Shown piece after piece: positions 53,980-64,000 of a stretch of 64,000 nucleotides of DNA. Every line of letters begins with the position of its first letter. Positions within the stretch are counted from its first letter, which is position 1. The notes beneath the pieces are model-generated. The model was given only the letters and a program-made list of their open reading frames with translations, was not told the origin of the DNA and made no database searches. Both the position numbers and the translations under genes were made by a program. This DNA comes from Seminavis robusta (Eukaryota > Bacillariophyta > Bacillariophyceae > Naviculales > Naviculaceae): positions 1 to 64,000 of the forward strand of contig CAICTM010000360.1 of NCBI GenBank assembly GCA_903772945.1, read 5' to 3'.

Positions 53980-56863
53980 ATGTCGAAACCAAACATTGCA
54001 TCTCCTCCCGCCTCGCGAGGGATGACACCGGAAGAAACTCTGGAGCAGCAGCTCACGGCCATGCTGAACAGTCCGGGGGAGGAGTTTTCCGTGGCAACCT
54101 ACTTGAACCTGGCATTGGACGATTCGGGGGAGGACCTCCAACAACGCATGGCCGAATTGGCCCTGCAATTCCAACTCTCAACCCAAAGTTGTCACGAAGA
54201 AATTGGACGCATTGGTGCCGAATTGCAGGCCATTTTGCCACGATGTCATGCCGATGTGGGACGTGTCGGGGTCGGATTGGATGGCATGAAACAAGATGCG
54301 GCCGCATTGTTGGAGAGCACCAGCATGAAGAGTGAAACGGAAGAAGAAGTCTCGACGTCCCTGGAAACCCTGAGTACGCTGCATGCGCTGCAGTCTAATT
54401 TTTCTCGAACCAAGGAAATTTTGACCGCCGCTGCCACGTGGGATAGTACTCTCTCATCGGTGGCTCCGCTATTGGCAGAGCAAAATCTGACCGAAGCTGT
54501 CAATGCACTCGCTCAATTGGAAAATGGTGAACGAGCGCTGCGAGGAATGCCCAATCCAGAAGAACGCCACGAATCCATTGCCAAAATTAGACAGCAAGTG
54601 CAGGTACTTCTACAGCCTCAGTTGAAGCACGCCCTTCAGAATATGAACACGAGACTGGCACCACTCCAACAATGCGTCAGTCTCTACATGAAACTGGGGA
54701 AAATGGATGCTCTCAAAGAGGAATATGTCAAAAATAGACCACTCGCCGTCCACAAGGCATGGTTCGACTACACGCCCTCCTACGAACCCACCGGTGGAGC
54801 CAATGCGGCTGCTTTGGCCGAAGGAGGTGGCACCGACGCACTTCGCAATCAGGACAAGGTTTCCAATTTCTTGACATGGCTTCCAGGCTGGTATGAGACA
54901 GTGTTAAATCTCATTACAGAAGAAAGACGACAAGCATTGGCCGTCTTTGGTCCAACCATGGTCCCTGAGATTTGTACCAAAGTCATCCAAGAATGCTTTC
55001 GTCCCATTTTGCCATCCTTCCAAAGTCGACTGGAATCTTTGTATTCGGCCCACCTAACCGGTCCTTCCAAGGGATCGTTGGAGAGTATTTGTGCCGTTTA
55101 CGAGGCAACACTGCAGTTCTTGGCGCTCGCATATGAAAATGTTGCCGGTGGATGGCTCGATCTCATGGAGTCGTCCAATGCCACTAACATGGAGGATGTC
55201 AATGGCCTTGGTCTCTACAAGGACATGACGGCCTTCTTCTTTCAGGTAGCTTCACCATTTGCTCTCTATCAGGAGCGACTCTCCTCGCTAGAAACCAAGC
55301 ATTCCAGTGTCGCGGCAAAATTGGTGGCGGATGATATCAAACAAGCTGTCAGTGCCGTTTCGGAAGGAGGATCGGCCGACCTCGCATGTTTGCAGGATGC
55401 AACAGATCGACTCAAGGGACTTACCACATTTGTCTTTCCCTTGGCGGAGGGTGCTCTGGCCAGATTTGAACTCATGAATGGCGGTTTTCATGTGGAGGAA
55501 TCCCTTACCAGCGTGGATGGGCTGATTGCAGGGCATGCCAGTAAAATTGCCAGTGCAATTCAGTCCTTGTCATCGTCCATGACATCGAATGAAGACAAAC
55601 TGGCCGACAATTTTGATGACCAGCACGTGCTGTGCGCACTCGAAGTGTTGAAGGTGGCAGGATCCTTCAAGCGGAGAATGAAGGTGTTTGAAGGCAAAAC
55701 ACAAGAACGAATCAAAGTCTTGGCAGAAAGAATGGCAGCGTTTTCAGCCAAAGAAAAGAAAATCGAAGACACGTTGTCGGGGGCAGCCAAAACAAGCAGC
55801 GATGGTCCCTTCACGCTGCCTGATGCCCTGTCGGTTGTCGAGATTGACTCGTTCTTGACCAAGGCTGTTTGTGGAAGTGGCGACAGCCACGTGGATGAGG
55901 ATGCCAACAATGTCACGTTGGAACTCCTGCAACGGCTGGCGGGTGTCTCAACCGACAGCGCTGTGCCAACTGAGACGCCTGTAGTACTTTACAAGGAAGT
56001 CGACGCAGCAATGATAGCGCTTACAACCAGCTGTCATGCGTTTGTGTATGATGTTTGCTCCGCCGTGCCTCGTAAGCACCTGCGTGGCATCTCCACCATG
56101 GCGTCTTGGAAGGAGGAAAGTGGCAACGATGACCTTGCGTCGTATGGAACCCTGCCTCAAACCTACATCACGCAAGTCGGTAAGAAACAAAAAGTCGTGC
56201 TGACTATCTCTGGTAGCTTTGTTGTAGCCATTCCGGTCTCACTCATTCGTTGTCACCCGTTGCTTCCAAGGTGAACACATGCTTGCATTGGTGCAGGCCC
56301 TGGAACCGTTTGCGTCGGATGCTGAGGCGCTTTCTCTTGCCAATGAAGTCATGGATGGAGTTCGCGACGTGGCGCTTCAGTACTGGCGCGAGTTTCTGGC
56401 ATCGGCTGGTTCCATGGAAAAGAACGATGAGATTGTGAAGACACTGATGAACGGAGAAGAAATCCTGGATCTCGTGATCAGTGCGATCCCCCATGAGGAA
56501 GACGAAGAAGATGAGGAGGAAGACGAGGCTACGAGAGCCAGTACTGCTTTCTGCAACGCCTGGTTGGATGCTGTGGGGTTGTCCGTGACTGGGCGTCTCT
56601 TGGAGCGCATCATGCGTATTCCTCAGTTGACCTCGAAAGGTTGCGAGCACCTTTCATCAGACCTCAACTACATTGTTAATGTCTTTTCGGCGCTAGGCCT
56701 CGACGGTCATCCTCATCCTTTGGTGAGCCACGTTGCCGAACTCTCCACACTCGACGGAGACTTGTTCAAAGAACGAATCTCGAACTGGGACAGAAGCGAC
56801 CCGACACAAGCTGCTATGCAGTGCATCGAACAAAGGGTAGCACTCATGAGAGGCGTTCATTAA
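53980..56863 (+). CDS. COG7: Conserved oligomeric Golgi complex subunit 7
   Basis: Two exons (53980-56179, 56271-56863; intron 91 nt) give 930 aa. COG7 is part of lobe B of the COG tethering complex, which keeps Golgi enzymes in place by retrograde vesicle capture. The protein is mainly long helices, as in the family. The start region (EEFSVATYLNLAL, then LQQRMAELALQFQ) matches COG7 N-termini, as do ENGERALRGMPNPEERHESI, LYMKLGKMDALKEEYVKNRP and KFSNFLTWLPGWYETVL-type segments (here SNFLTWLPGWYE). The splice junction makes TQVGEHMLALVQALEPF, close to the animal sequence at the same site. It is longer than animal COG7 (about 770), with extra acidic loops. Start at 53980 lies in ACCATGT context. 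Confidence 0.87.
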
Positions 56864-56953
56864 GGAAGTGTCTCCGATTGCAGTACATGTAGCTGAGTAC
56901 GCGCGTAAATTAGAGTACTAGGCGTAGTTTAGGTTTAACAAGAGGATTGCTTA

Positions 56954-59627
56954 TTAAACTGTTCTTAGGGACTCTTCGACTGCCCGCATCCGACGGTTCA
57001 AGTCCGACATGCCTGCGTCCACCTTTTCTTCCAATCTTTGCAGGAAGTGGAGCACATCATTCAGCTTCTCGAGGACAACGGAGTCATTGGGATTGCTTCT
57101 GGGTTCTACCGGTACTGTGGTTGCTGAGTTCATTTCTTGGGATGATCCGAGCGGCAAGGAAACAGATGCTAGACATAACTGCACATCTTCCACACTGGAA
57201 ACGTTGATTGGCGTGTTCGCAGCAGGGCAGTCTTCAACTGCCCACGGCTGTTTGGAGAGAAGAAGCTGGAGCTCTGCAGCAGGATTCTCATTTCCCGATC
57301 CAGGCGAGAGAGAAATTGCTTTGACAAATAGATTGCACCCATCCCTTTCCCGTTTGATCTTGTCGAGCACAGGCTTGATATCGCATCGCGTCATGGAGAC
57401 CACTCGGAGAGCATCGTCTTCATTCTGAGTGCAGCAGATCTCCGCCACAGAAATCTTGGACTTGGCATCCAAGCCATCACTGGTGGCAACATAAAGTCTT
57501 GATGGCCCCTCATTGTTGGCACCCCATTTCAGCGATGCCATGTCAAATCTAGAAGCAGCAAGTGGAAGAGGAGCGGTCGAAATGCTAAGCTTCAATGGGT
57601 TCGCGCTTTGCTTATCACGCGGCATACTCGTGCTGCAACCGGGCTCTGCTGCCTGCTCCACTTTCACCACAATGACATGCGAGGCAGTATCAGGATTGGG
57701 TGCTGACCGCCAACAAGCGTCTTCCTTCGTCTGTGATGTAGCAGGACAATGTATTCTTTTTAGGGCGCTCCGAGGACCAAGCTGATTGGTTGGGATTGGT
57801 GTACGAGCAGGGGTCATTCCTGACCGTAGCATTTCGAAAGATTCTTCATCGTGGCTTTGATCGAGGATGAGGGTGCTCAATGGCGATACATCGTTCGAGG
57901 AGGATGCAAACTTTCCTGTCAAGTCGAGTAGATCAGGATCGTTTTTTACCGCTGGCGATGCAGTCGAATCATGGATCGGTGCCAATGATGGGGTTCCGCC
58001 CACGAGATGCAAGCCGACCAGTGGCGACGTTAAGCTCAACATGCTAGCATCAGTCATCACTGGCGACATTGTTGTTGAGGATTGATCTTGCGGATTTGTC
58101 TTCATTGAAATAGTTTCTTTGGGTACTGATTCTCCAGGAATCCCGTCATCCATGGTGGCCGCAGTGGCATGGGGGATGCCGTTGCTGGACTCTGGCGAGA
58201 CCACGCTGATGCCTCCCACTCGATCTCCGCGGGGATCACGGTCAACGGTATCTGTAGATTGCTCTGGCTTTGCAGCTGGCTCCGGTTTCTTTTCTGCTTC
58301 AAGGCCTAGAGGCAGCCCTGTGCTACTTTTGGAAGAGAAGAAATCGTTTCCGGCTTGCGAGAAGAAGGGAGAAAACGAAACTTTCCTCCGCGTCGTCAGG
58401 AATCTTGGAGTCTCGGCTGGATATGCTTTGCTGCTAAAAAAATCACTCTCGCTGACGTCTTTGGGACGACAAAGAATGGCAAGGCATCTGCCGTCACATT
58501 GTACCATCAAGGCCTCACCAACCGATTCAGAAATGCTTGGATGAGCACAAACACCAGCAAGCAATATTGTTTGCATGTGGATGTTGTTACTGCAACTCTT
58601 CCTTCTTTCTGCTTGCCTCATTGGAATCAGTTTCAATTCGCCAGCCAACAAAACAGACACTACCAAGGTTTCCCCCCTTTCCCGTAGCGCGTCACCAAGA
58701 AAGCAAATGTTCTTGACATAGCTGGCGCCTTCATCAGAAAGAGAGTGGTTTAGCTTTCAAACAAACGGGCAGGTTTCCTTAGTTGGCTTCCTTACCCTTT
58801 AAAAGATTCCATGAACTAATGCTTGACAAATTTCGGGTTGTTTCCTTTTTGTTTGCGGAATCGTTATTTTTGTAGCAGCCAAACATAGGGCAAAGATGAT
58901 CCTTGAAGGAGAATACAAACGCATCTACATTGTGCAGCAAGGGTGGTTTGCTCATGGAACCGGTTTCGGAGGAAGGAATCGAGGATGTTACAACTATCAA
59001 AGCAGTCTCTTGGGTATTATCAGCATCATTATCTCCCCAGGCGTTGGCTATGGAAACCACCCTACACTTCAATTCTCGCACCCTGCGACCCATGAGAGCA
59101 TTGGAAGAGGCCACGTCATTGGTCTCCTCCGACAACTCCAAACACTCTGAGAGACAAAAGTTGTCGTCGCCCTTGACAAACACCAATGAAAAGACAGAGA
59201 TATTGTCTGCTGTTGTCAGTACCAGTAGTATCCCAAAGGCTTCAAGTTTGGATTTGGAAGTGCTAGTTGTCAATTTATTGTCTTGAAGGTTTCCTGGTGG
59301 CAGGGGTAGCAGCTGCATTTTGGAGACCTTGTCATTAATTTCCAGCTGATAGGAGGTACTTTTTACTCGTTTAGAATCGTGGATCGTCAGCTCAATCTGA
59401 TTGTTGTTGTCGGAGGAGGAAGGCAGAAAGATGGCTACATCCACCAGGGCTTTTGGTTGCCACTGGCCGCCTGATGACGTGGGGTATCCAAAAGTTGGCA
59501 CTCGGCACCATTGGTCATCGATCAAAGAAAGGGACGAACTTGATAAGCGAGGTATCTGAAACTGAACATTATCATTGCCTCCTACATCCAATGACCACCG
59601 TAACCGGCAGTCAACTCTGTCTTCCAT
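56954..59627 (-). CDS. Unknown protein, beta-rich N-terminus and C-terminal coiled coil
   Basis: Two frames, 59627-58796 and 58728-56954, join through a 67-nt GT-AG intron with matching phase and give 868 aa. Without the splice the first half ends soon after GKEAN. I do not recognise a family. The N-terminal ~420 residues alternate short beta-like strands with Ser/Asn loops (FGILLVLTTADNISVFSLVFV, LVVSVLLAGELKLIPM), which could be a beta-propeller. The middle is Ser/Pro-rich and likely disordered. The C-terminus (VVLEKLNDVLHFLQRLEE to VEESLRTV) is a coiled coil, so it may oligomerise. It ends 90 bp after the convergent COG7 stop. No targeting signal is visible. Function unknown. Confidence 0.65.
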
Positions 59628-59865
59628 GGTGGCGGATTGGTGGTGGATGGTGTTGCCCAAAACAAAAAATAAATGATCTTGGGGAAGGGTTTTGAATTTA
59701 CTGGTTCTTTCGGAAGTCTTTGGGTATGATTGGCTTTGTTGGCTTCAATGCTTCACGAAGGCCAAACAACCAACCAGCTTAACTGGCTTGATTACGTCAC
59801 AAAGTCTTTCTCGCTTCCACAACACAAAACACAACACAGCAAACCAAAACCCAGTAAGACCCAAG

Positions 59866-60732
59866 ATGGTGACGAGCGCCGGCGGCAACGATGGCGGCGG
59901 CTACAACAGGCCACTATCCATAGCGAACATCACGGATACTGCGTATTCTGTGGTACCAACAGGGACATACTTGAAGGGGTGCTTGGCGCTATCGGTCGCT
60001 CTGTATGTTCTGAATCAGAAACATTTTCTTCCAAGACCCTTGGCTTCCATTGTCAGCAAAGTCTTCTTTTGGCCGACCTTGCCACTGACAGCTGGAAAGC
60101 TCTATGGAAAATGGAGCACTGCCATTGACAATACCGTGGTTCTTGGAGCAGCGCCATTTGGTTTCGCCAATGTGCCCGAGCGACTTTACAATGAATATGG
60201 GGTGCGTAAAGGCCAATAGATATGGTAGTCATCACTGATTGGACAACATTCGCTGAACTCGTTTCTTTTCTTTACTTATGCATTGCAGGTTCGAGGAGTG
60301 ATCAATCTTTGCGAAGAGTATTCTGGGCCTGACCAGCACTACCAACGATTGGGAATGAAACACTTGCGACTTCCCACAGTGGACCATTTCGAGCCCACCG
60401 TGGAAGATATGGAAAAAGCGGTGAGTTTCATACAAAAACATAAGGAAAGGGGTGAAAAGGTATACGTGCATTGCCGGGCTGGACATGGTCGCAGTGCTGC
60501 CATTGTCTTTGCATGGCTCATTTCCCAAGATCCATCGGCGGATCTGGAAGAGTTGAACAAGCAGTTTTATGCTAAGCGGCATGTTCGGAAAAAACTCTGG
60601 AAACAAACCAATATTAGGGAGTTTCATCGGAGACTGAGAACACGAGGAATTATTCACGGAAGAAGGATTCTGAAGGGTGTGTCGGATGACGAAATTTCGG
60701 ACGAGGAAGGCGATGGAAACAAGGAACTGTAG
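59866..60732 (+). CDS. PTPMT1-like dual-specificity phosphatase
   Basis: Two exons (59866-60201, 60289-60732; intron 87 nt, phase 0) give 259 aa. The CX5R signature is HCRAGHGRSA (Cys at about residue 176), with the general acid Asp probably in LPTVDHFEPT. Related proteins are the mitochondrial phosphatidylglycerophosphate phosphatase PTPMT1 and its plant homologues, which have VYVHC and a following AGRGRS-like loop; residues VINLCEEY and EDMEKAVSFI also fit this group. An N-terminal hydrophobic stretch (residues about 35-75) may anchor the protein in a membrane. Substrate could be phosphatidylglycerophosphate or a phosphoinositide. The intron lies inside NEYG-VRGVINL. The C-terminal tail is acidic. 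Confidence 0.85.
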
Positions 60733-60940
60733 GGTGGCACTGTCGCGTATGGGAGGGAGGGGAGAATTATCAGAGACATAAGTCACATCCGTTTCGAGGG
60801 AAAATGGCCATGGTTGGACCTGGAAGACTATGCCTATGGCCTTCCTTAGTCTCATCTCAGCTGGCACAACCGCACGATAATCTGCTAGCACCACAACCTT
60901 AGTAGTTACAATGAGATTGTTTCTGCTTGACATGGTTAAC

Positions 60941-62268
60941 TCAAAATTGGGCTGCCTCTCGATGTTGTTGAATGGGCATCCGTTGTCGTGTTGAAGCTAG
61001 TATCTTCTCATCAATATCACAGGTAATAATGCTGGGAGTTTTCCGTTTACCTTCGTTGAGGTTTGTTGATTCAACGGTGCCTGGAGAGTCGCACCCTCCT
61101 GCATCAACAACTAAAGTTCCCCAGGGATCTACTGCCAACGAATGCCCTTGTGACAACAGAGAGCAAAAATTTCAACAGAGAGCAAGAAAAAAGCAAGGAC
61201 CAGATCAAATAAATCAGCTGACCCATGCACTAGAACTACGAGGAGCTTGAGTGGCTCTGTGCAACTCACCATAACTTTCACGTTTGTGATTGTGCCTTCC
61301 ATACTGGGCTGCTGCCAAGACGTAGCACTGGTGTTCAATGGCTCGTGCTCGGAGAAGTGTATGCCAATGGGCACTTCCCGTTGCTTTCAAATGGAAAATA
61401 AAAGAGATTAGACAAGAGATGCGCTGGGGAAGGGGGGCCATCATGATTTTGGCCACTACTTACGAACGGTAAAGGCAGAGGGTACCAGAAGTATCTGAGC
61501 CCCCATTTGGTTCACCAACGGAATGTACATTTCTGGAAAGCGTATGTCGTAACAGGTGGACAATCCCAATTTTCCAATGGGCGAATCACAGACGACCAGT
61601 TCCGTTCCGGGTGCCGTGGTATCACTTTCTCGTAGATTGACCTTGTCGGGTATATGAACATTGAACAAGTGAATCTTGCGGTACAAGCACTTGACCACGC
61701 CTTGATTGTCCATGATAATGTGTGTATTGTAGACGCGTGGCAGATTAGAGCCTTCTGCAGGTGGTGCCCCTGCGATATGCATCCCTCCACCAGATATCCA
61801 GAGTCCCGACTTGGTGGCAATGGTCTTGAGGGCATCCAGAATGCAAAGGTTGTCATTTGGTACCGTAGATTCATCCACTGATGTTTCTCCATTGGCAGCT
61901 GCTGCCACGGTTGTTTCTAACAACTCTGAGATAGAAGCATCATTGGCATATTCTACCGGAACATCACCTACTACCACGGGTGGGTCGGCTTGTTCGACCG
62001 TTTGCCGTCCACTCTCCCCAATGAATCCAAAACATTCGGGAAGAAACAGTATGGAAGCTCCTTCCCGCTGGGCCCATCCGGCACACTTGGCAACATTGAC
62101 GAGATTGTGGAGTTTGTGGGAGGTGGAACAGAGCTGGGCTATGGCAGCTCGTCGGGGTTGACTAGTAGTATGGCTGGACATGGCTCGAACGGTAGCATAT
62201 CTATAGGATGAGAACAAGCAAGCTCCCCGGACAAGGAAGCTACGGCAAGAACGTGGATGATACAACAT
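60941..62268 (-). CDS. NIT1: NIT1-type carbon-nitrogen hydrolase (deaminated glutathione amidase)
   Basis: Three exons (62268-61464, 61383-61270, 61146-60941) give 374 aa. NIT1-type enzymes hydrolyse deaminated glutathione, a metabolite-repair reaction. The nitrilase Glu-Lys-Cys triad is visible in [17 protein letters not shown] and [11 protein letters not shown]. Splicing restores [20 protein letters not shown] and [15 protein letters not shown], which are nearly invariant in the Nit family. There is no fused Fhit domain as in flies and worms. The first ~30 residues ([21 protein letters not shown]) are basic and amphipathic, which fits a mitochondrial presequence; starting at the internal Met of [11 protein letters not shown] would give a cytosolic form. 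A loop insert (about residues 95-120, Ala/Glu/Ser-rich) is unusual. Secure family. Confidence 0.9.
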
Positions 62269-62518
62269 GCAGCAGGCTCGACAGGGTGGACTGTTGTCTG
62301 TCTTCACAAACACACTAGCTAGTATCAACAGCGCAACAGCGTTCGTTGTGACGCAAACAATGAGAAAGAACCTAAAAACTAAAAACCATAACCCTCAACG
62401 GTATCTTTTGAAAATATCTTTCCTGTTGCGGTTGACACTTCCATTGATCCGTATCTTGATCCATGCCAACAGGGTCTATGTCTTGGCATTGAGAGCATCT
62501 ACTGCACAATATCTAGAT

Positions 62519-63808
62519 ATGTTGGGACTCATGAAGCCTCCGACTATCCTCTCCTTGTTGCTGCTGTTGCTCCTGAGCAGCAGCTTGACTGCGGCCCTTC
62601 CAAGCCCCAAACCATTCCTTGCGTCCACTTTTGCCAACCGTCGAAGCCATGAGACCCCAAACCTCCTCCTTCTTCGAGGCGGTAGCCTAGCAGACACCAA
62701 CAAAAAGTCTGGCATTACCCGTGGTGGCGCCGATGTCGACAAGAGCGAGACCTGGAACATGTCGGATATTCAGTCGCAAGATTTAGTCTACTTGGGCATT
62801 TATGGCATTGCCATGGCGGCCGTGTTCCTATACTGTCGCAACTTTACACGGTCGGGTGGACTGGCTGCCAAATGGATTACCGATTATCTTCCCGATCCGT
62901 ATGCCACCATCATCATGCACGGCGCTTTCTTTGTCTTGGGATTGGTCGTTCCTTCGGTGATTCTACCCCCTGGATTGCGGCGATTGCTATTCTCCCCACA
63001 ATCTGTGGCCTTGGTGGGGACGGTCTTTCCGGCCTATGAAAGTGTACGGGCTGCCGTGACCGATGGAGGGGCCGATGATCGGACTTGGCTCATGTATTGG
63101 GTCATTCATGGCATCTTTCAATACAGCACCGATTTCATGGATCAGTTGGCACTCAAATCCCAAGTCGTCTTCAAATACTGGCATACATTCGAGGTATTGG
63201 CCACCTTGTGGTTGCTCCTACCCATCACCGACGGGTCGACATTGGTGTACAAGACGGTGGCCAAACCATACTTGGTACCCGTGGTAGAACCCATCAAGAA
63301 ATACTGCGAAGGTTGGATTGCCACATTGGCAATTACAACCATCAACGCTAGCTACATTTGGTGGTTCTCCTTCATCTTCATGTCTCTACCCGCCATGGTC
63401 AAGCGTGTGGCTTGCCTGTCGGTCGGGACCATCTTTCCCGTGGCTGCAACCATCATGGCACTCACCACCACCAAAGATGTTGGGAAGGAAACCATGAAGT
63501 GGCTCACCTACTGGCCTTGCTTTGGATTGCTCAACCTTGGAATGATTGGAGTCGAAAAGTTTATCGGCAGTTTCAAGGGACTCTACGTGGCAGTCTTGGC
63601 AGCTAACCTTTACCTCATGCTACCAATGACTGATGGGAGTACACTGGTCTTTCGGGAAGTTCTGGTTCCATTGTTCAACCAACGAGAGCTACTGCTGCTG
63701 CGAGATGCCAAAAGTTTGGCAGCGGACTTTCTAAAGCACATCCCGGATGACAGAAAGGAAGAAGTTCTGGCGGCTGCTTCCGAGGCTTTTGCAGTGCCAA
63801 AAGAATAG
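62519..63808 (+). CDS. Membrane protein with two TB2/DP1/HVA22 (REEP-like) domains
   Basis: This single exon encodes 429 aa from the Met at 62519. A hydrophobic leader (MKPPTILSLLLLLLLSSSL) is followed by a Ser-rich part, then two homologous TB2/DP1/HVA22 domains. Domain 1 has FPAYESVRAAV, DDRTWLMYWVIHG, ATLWLLLPITDGSTLVY. Domain 2 has GTIFPVAATIMAL, TMKWLTYWPCFG and YLMLPMTDGSTLVFRE. Family members form hairpins that shape ER tubules or act in ER stress and autophagy. Having two copies in one chain is unusual. Topology is probably ER, though the leader could direct it to a plastid membrane. An upstream in-frame ATG at 62267, which overlaps the opposite-strand NIT1 start, would add 84 residues without similarity, so I prefer 62519. 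Confidence 0.82.
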   Translation: MLGLMKPPTILSLLLLLLLSSSLTAALPSPKPFLASTFANRRSHETPNLLLLRGGSLADTNKKSGITRGGADVDKSETWNMSDIQSQDLVYLGIYGIAMAAVFLYCRNFTRSGGLAAKWITDYLPDPYATIIMHGAFFVLGLVVPSVILPPGLRRLLFSPQSVALVGTVFPAYESVRAAVTDGGADDRTWLMYWVIHGIFQYSTDFMDQLALKSQVVFKYWHTFEVLATLWLLLPITDGSTLVYKTVAKPYLVPVVEPIKKYCEGWIATLAITTINASYIWWFSFIFMSLPAMVKRVACLSVGTIFPVAATIMALTTTKDVGKETMKWLTYWPCFGLLNLGMIGVEKFIGSFKGLYVAVLAANLYLMLPMTDGSTLVFREVLVPLFNQRELLLLRDAKSLAADFLKHIPDDRKEEVLAAASEAFAVPKE

Positions 63809-64000
63809 GTGCTTGCGGATAGCTACCGTATTGCAAGGTCCTGGCTTGCATTGTACGGTATCAAGAATCATGTGAATGGATCCTTGAACGAAGGTGTCAC
63901 ATGCCGCCGAGGTAGAAATTTCAACGAGTACTCTACCAACAAGTGCACCACAGCCACTATCGCATATAACCTACATATATATTTAAAGCAGCTACATACA

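Noticed and set aside
1-64000. CRISPR arrays, rRNA, tRNA, transposons
   Set aside because: I saw no regularly spaced repeat array, no transposase or reverse transcriptase frame and no tRNA cloverleaf that I could support by eye. A tRNA scan would be needed to exclude intron-containing tRNAs.

Overview
This is nuclear DNA of a photosynthetic stramenopile, most likely a pennate diatom. I cannot name the species. The evidence is: several proteins begin with a signal peptide followed by a Phe-containing cleavage region of the type that targets proteins to complex red-lineage plastids (glutamyl-tRNA reductase, PsbP-like protein, CDGSH protein, WW-PP2C phosphatase, pseudouridine synthase, retropepsin-like protease); introns are short (62-272 nt) with GT-AG borders; genes are close together on both strands; and the protein families fit (U-box/Sel1, F-box/MYND, DEP). 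All exon models below were built by hand by matching reading frame, GT-AG borders and family alignment.

Layout. 1-1 kb: short-unit repeats, no gene. 1-12.4 kb: TDP1 (-), a five-exon PPR protein (+), plastid glutamyl-tRNA reductase (+), APC7 (-). 12.4-23.7 kb: F-box/MYND-like protein (+), PsbP-like thylakoid protein (-), branched-chain aminotransferase (-), eIF3e (-), LYAR-type nucleolar zinc finger (+), FAM192A/NIP30 (-), U-box/Sel1 protein (+). 25.2-29.8 kb: a four-exon gene for a 1442-residue fusion protein, described below. 30-33.7 kb: an unknown membrane protein (+) and a tandem pair of related multi-pass membrane proteins (-). 35-47 kb: TLDc protein (+), plastid CDGSH protein (-), single-chain retropepsin-like protease (+), WW-PP2C phosphatase (-), RsuA-type pseudouridine synthase (-), PP2A catalytic subunit (+). 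47-64 kb: TRMT11-like tRNA methyltransferase (-), cytosolic PheRS alpha (-), STE20/OSR1-like kinase with a 10-nt microexon (-), COG7 (+), an unknown 868-residue protein (-), PTPMT1-like phosphatase (+), NIT1-like amidase (-), and a protein with two TB2/DP1/HVA22 domains (+).

The most interesting gene is at 25163-29753. It encodes an indoleamine 2,3-dioxygenase (IDO) whose small and large domains are separated by two DEP domains, and which continues into a diflavin-reductase-type FAD/NAD(P)H module and a cytochrome b5-like domain. In animals, cytochrome b5 and P450 reductase are reported to reduce IDO haem. One polypeptide here seems to carry both the dioxygenase and its own electron-supply chain, which I read as a self-sufficient, signal-regulated tryptophan dioxygenase. 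Other unusual architectures are a SWIM-like zinc motif in the TDP1 N-terminal extension, a MYND finger split by about 190 residues, a WW-PP2C plastid fusion and the double HVA22 protein.

Most genes are housekeeping genes with no operon logic. Many neighbours are head-to-head and share 200-700 bp promoters. Intergenic DNA is rich in GCTAGC/CTAG and GGTACC/ACCGGT runs. I saw no transposon, virus-like element, CRISPR array, rRNA or tRNA that I could support.
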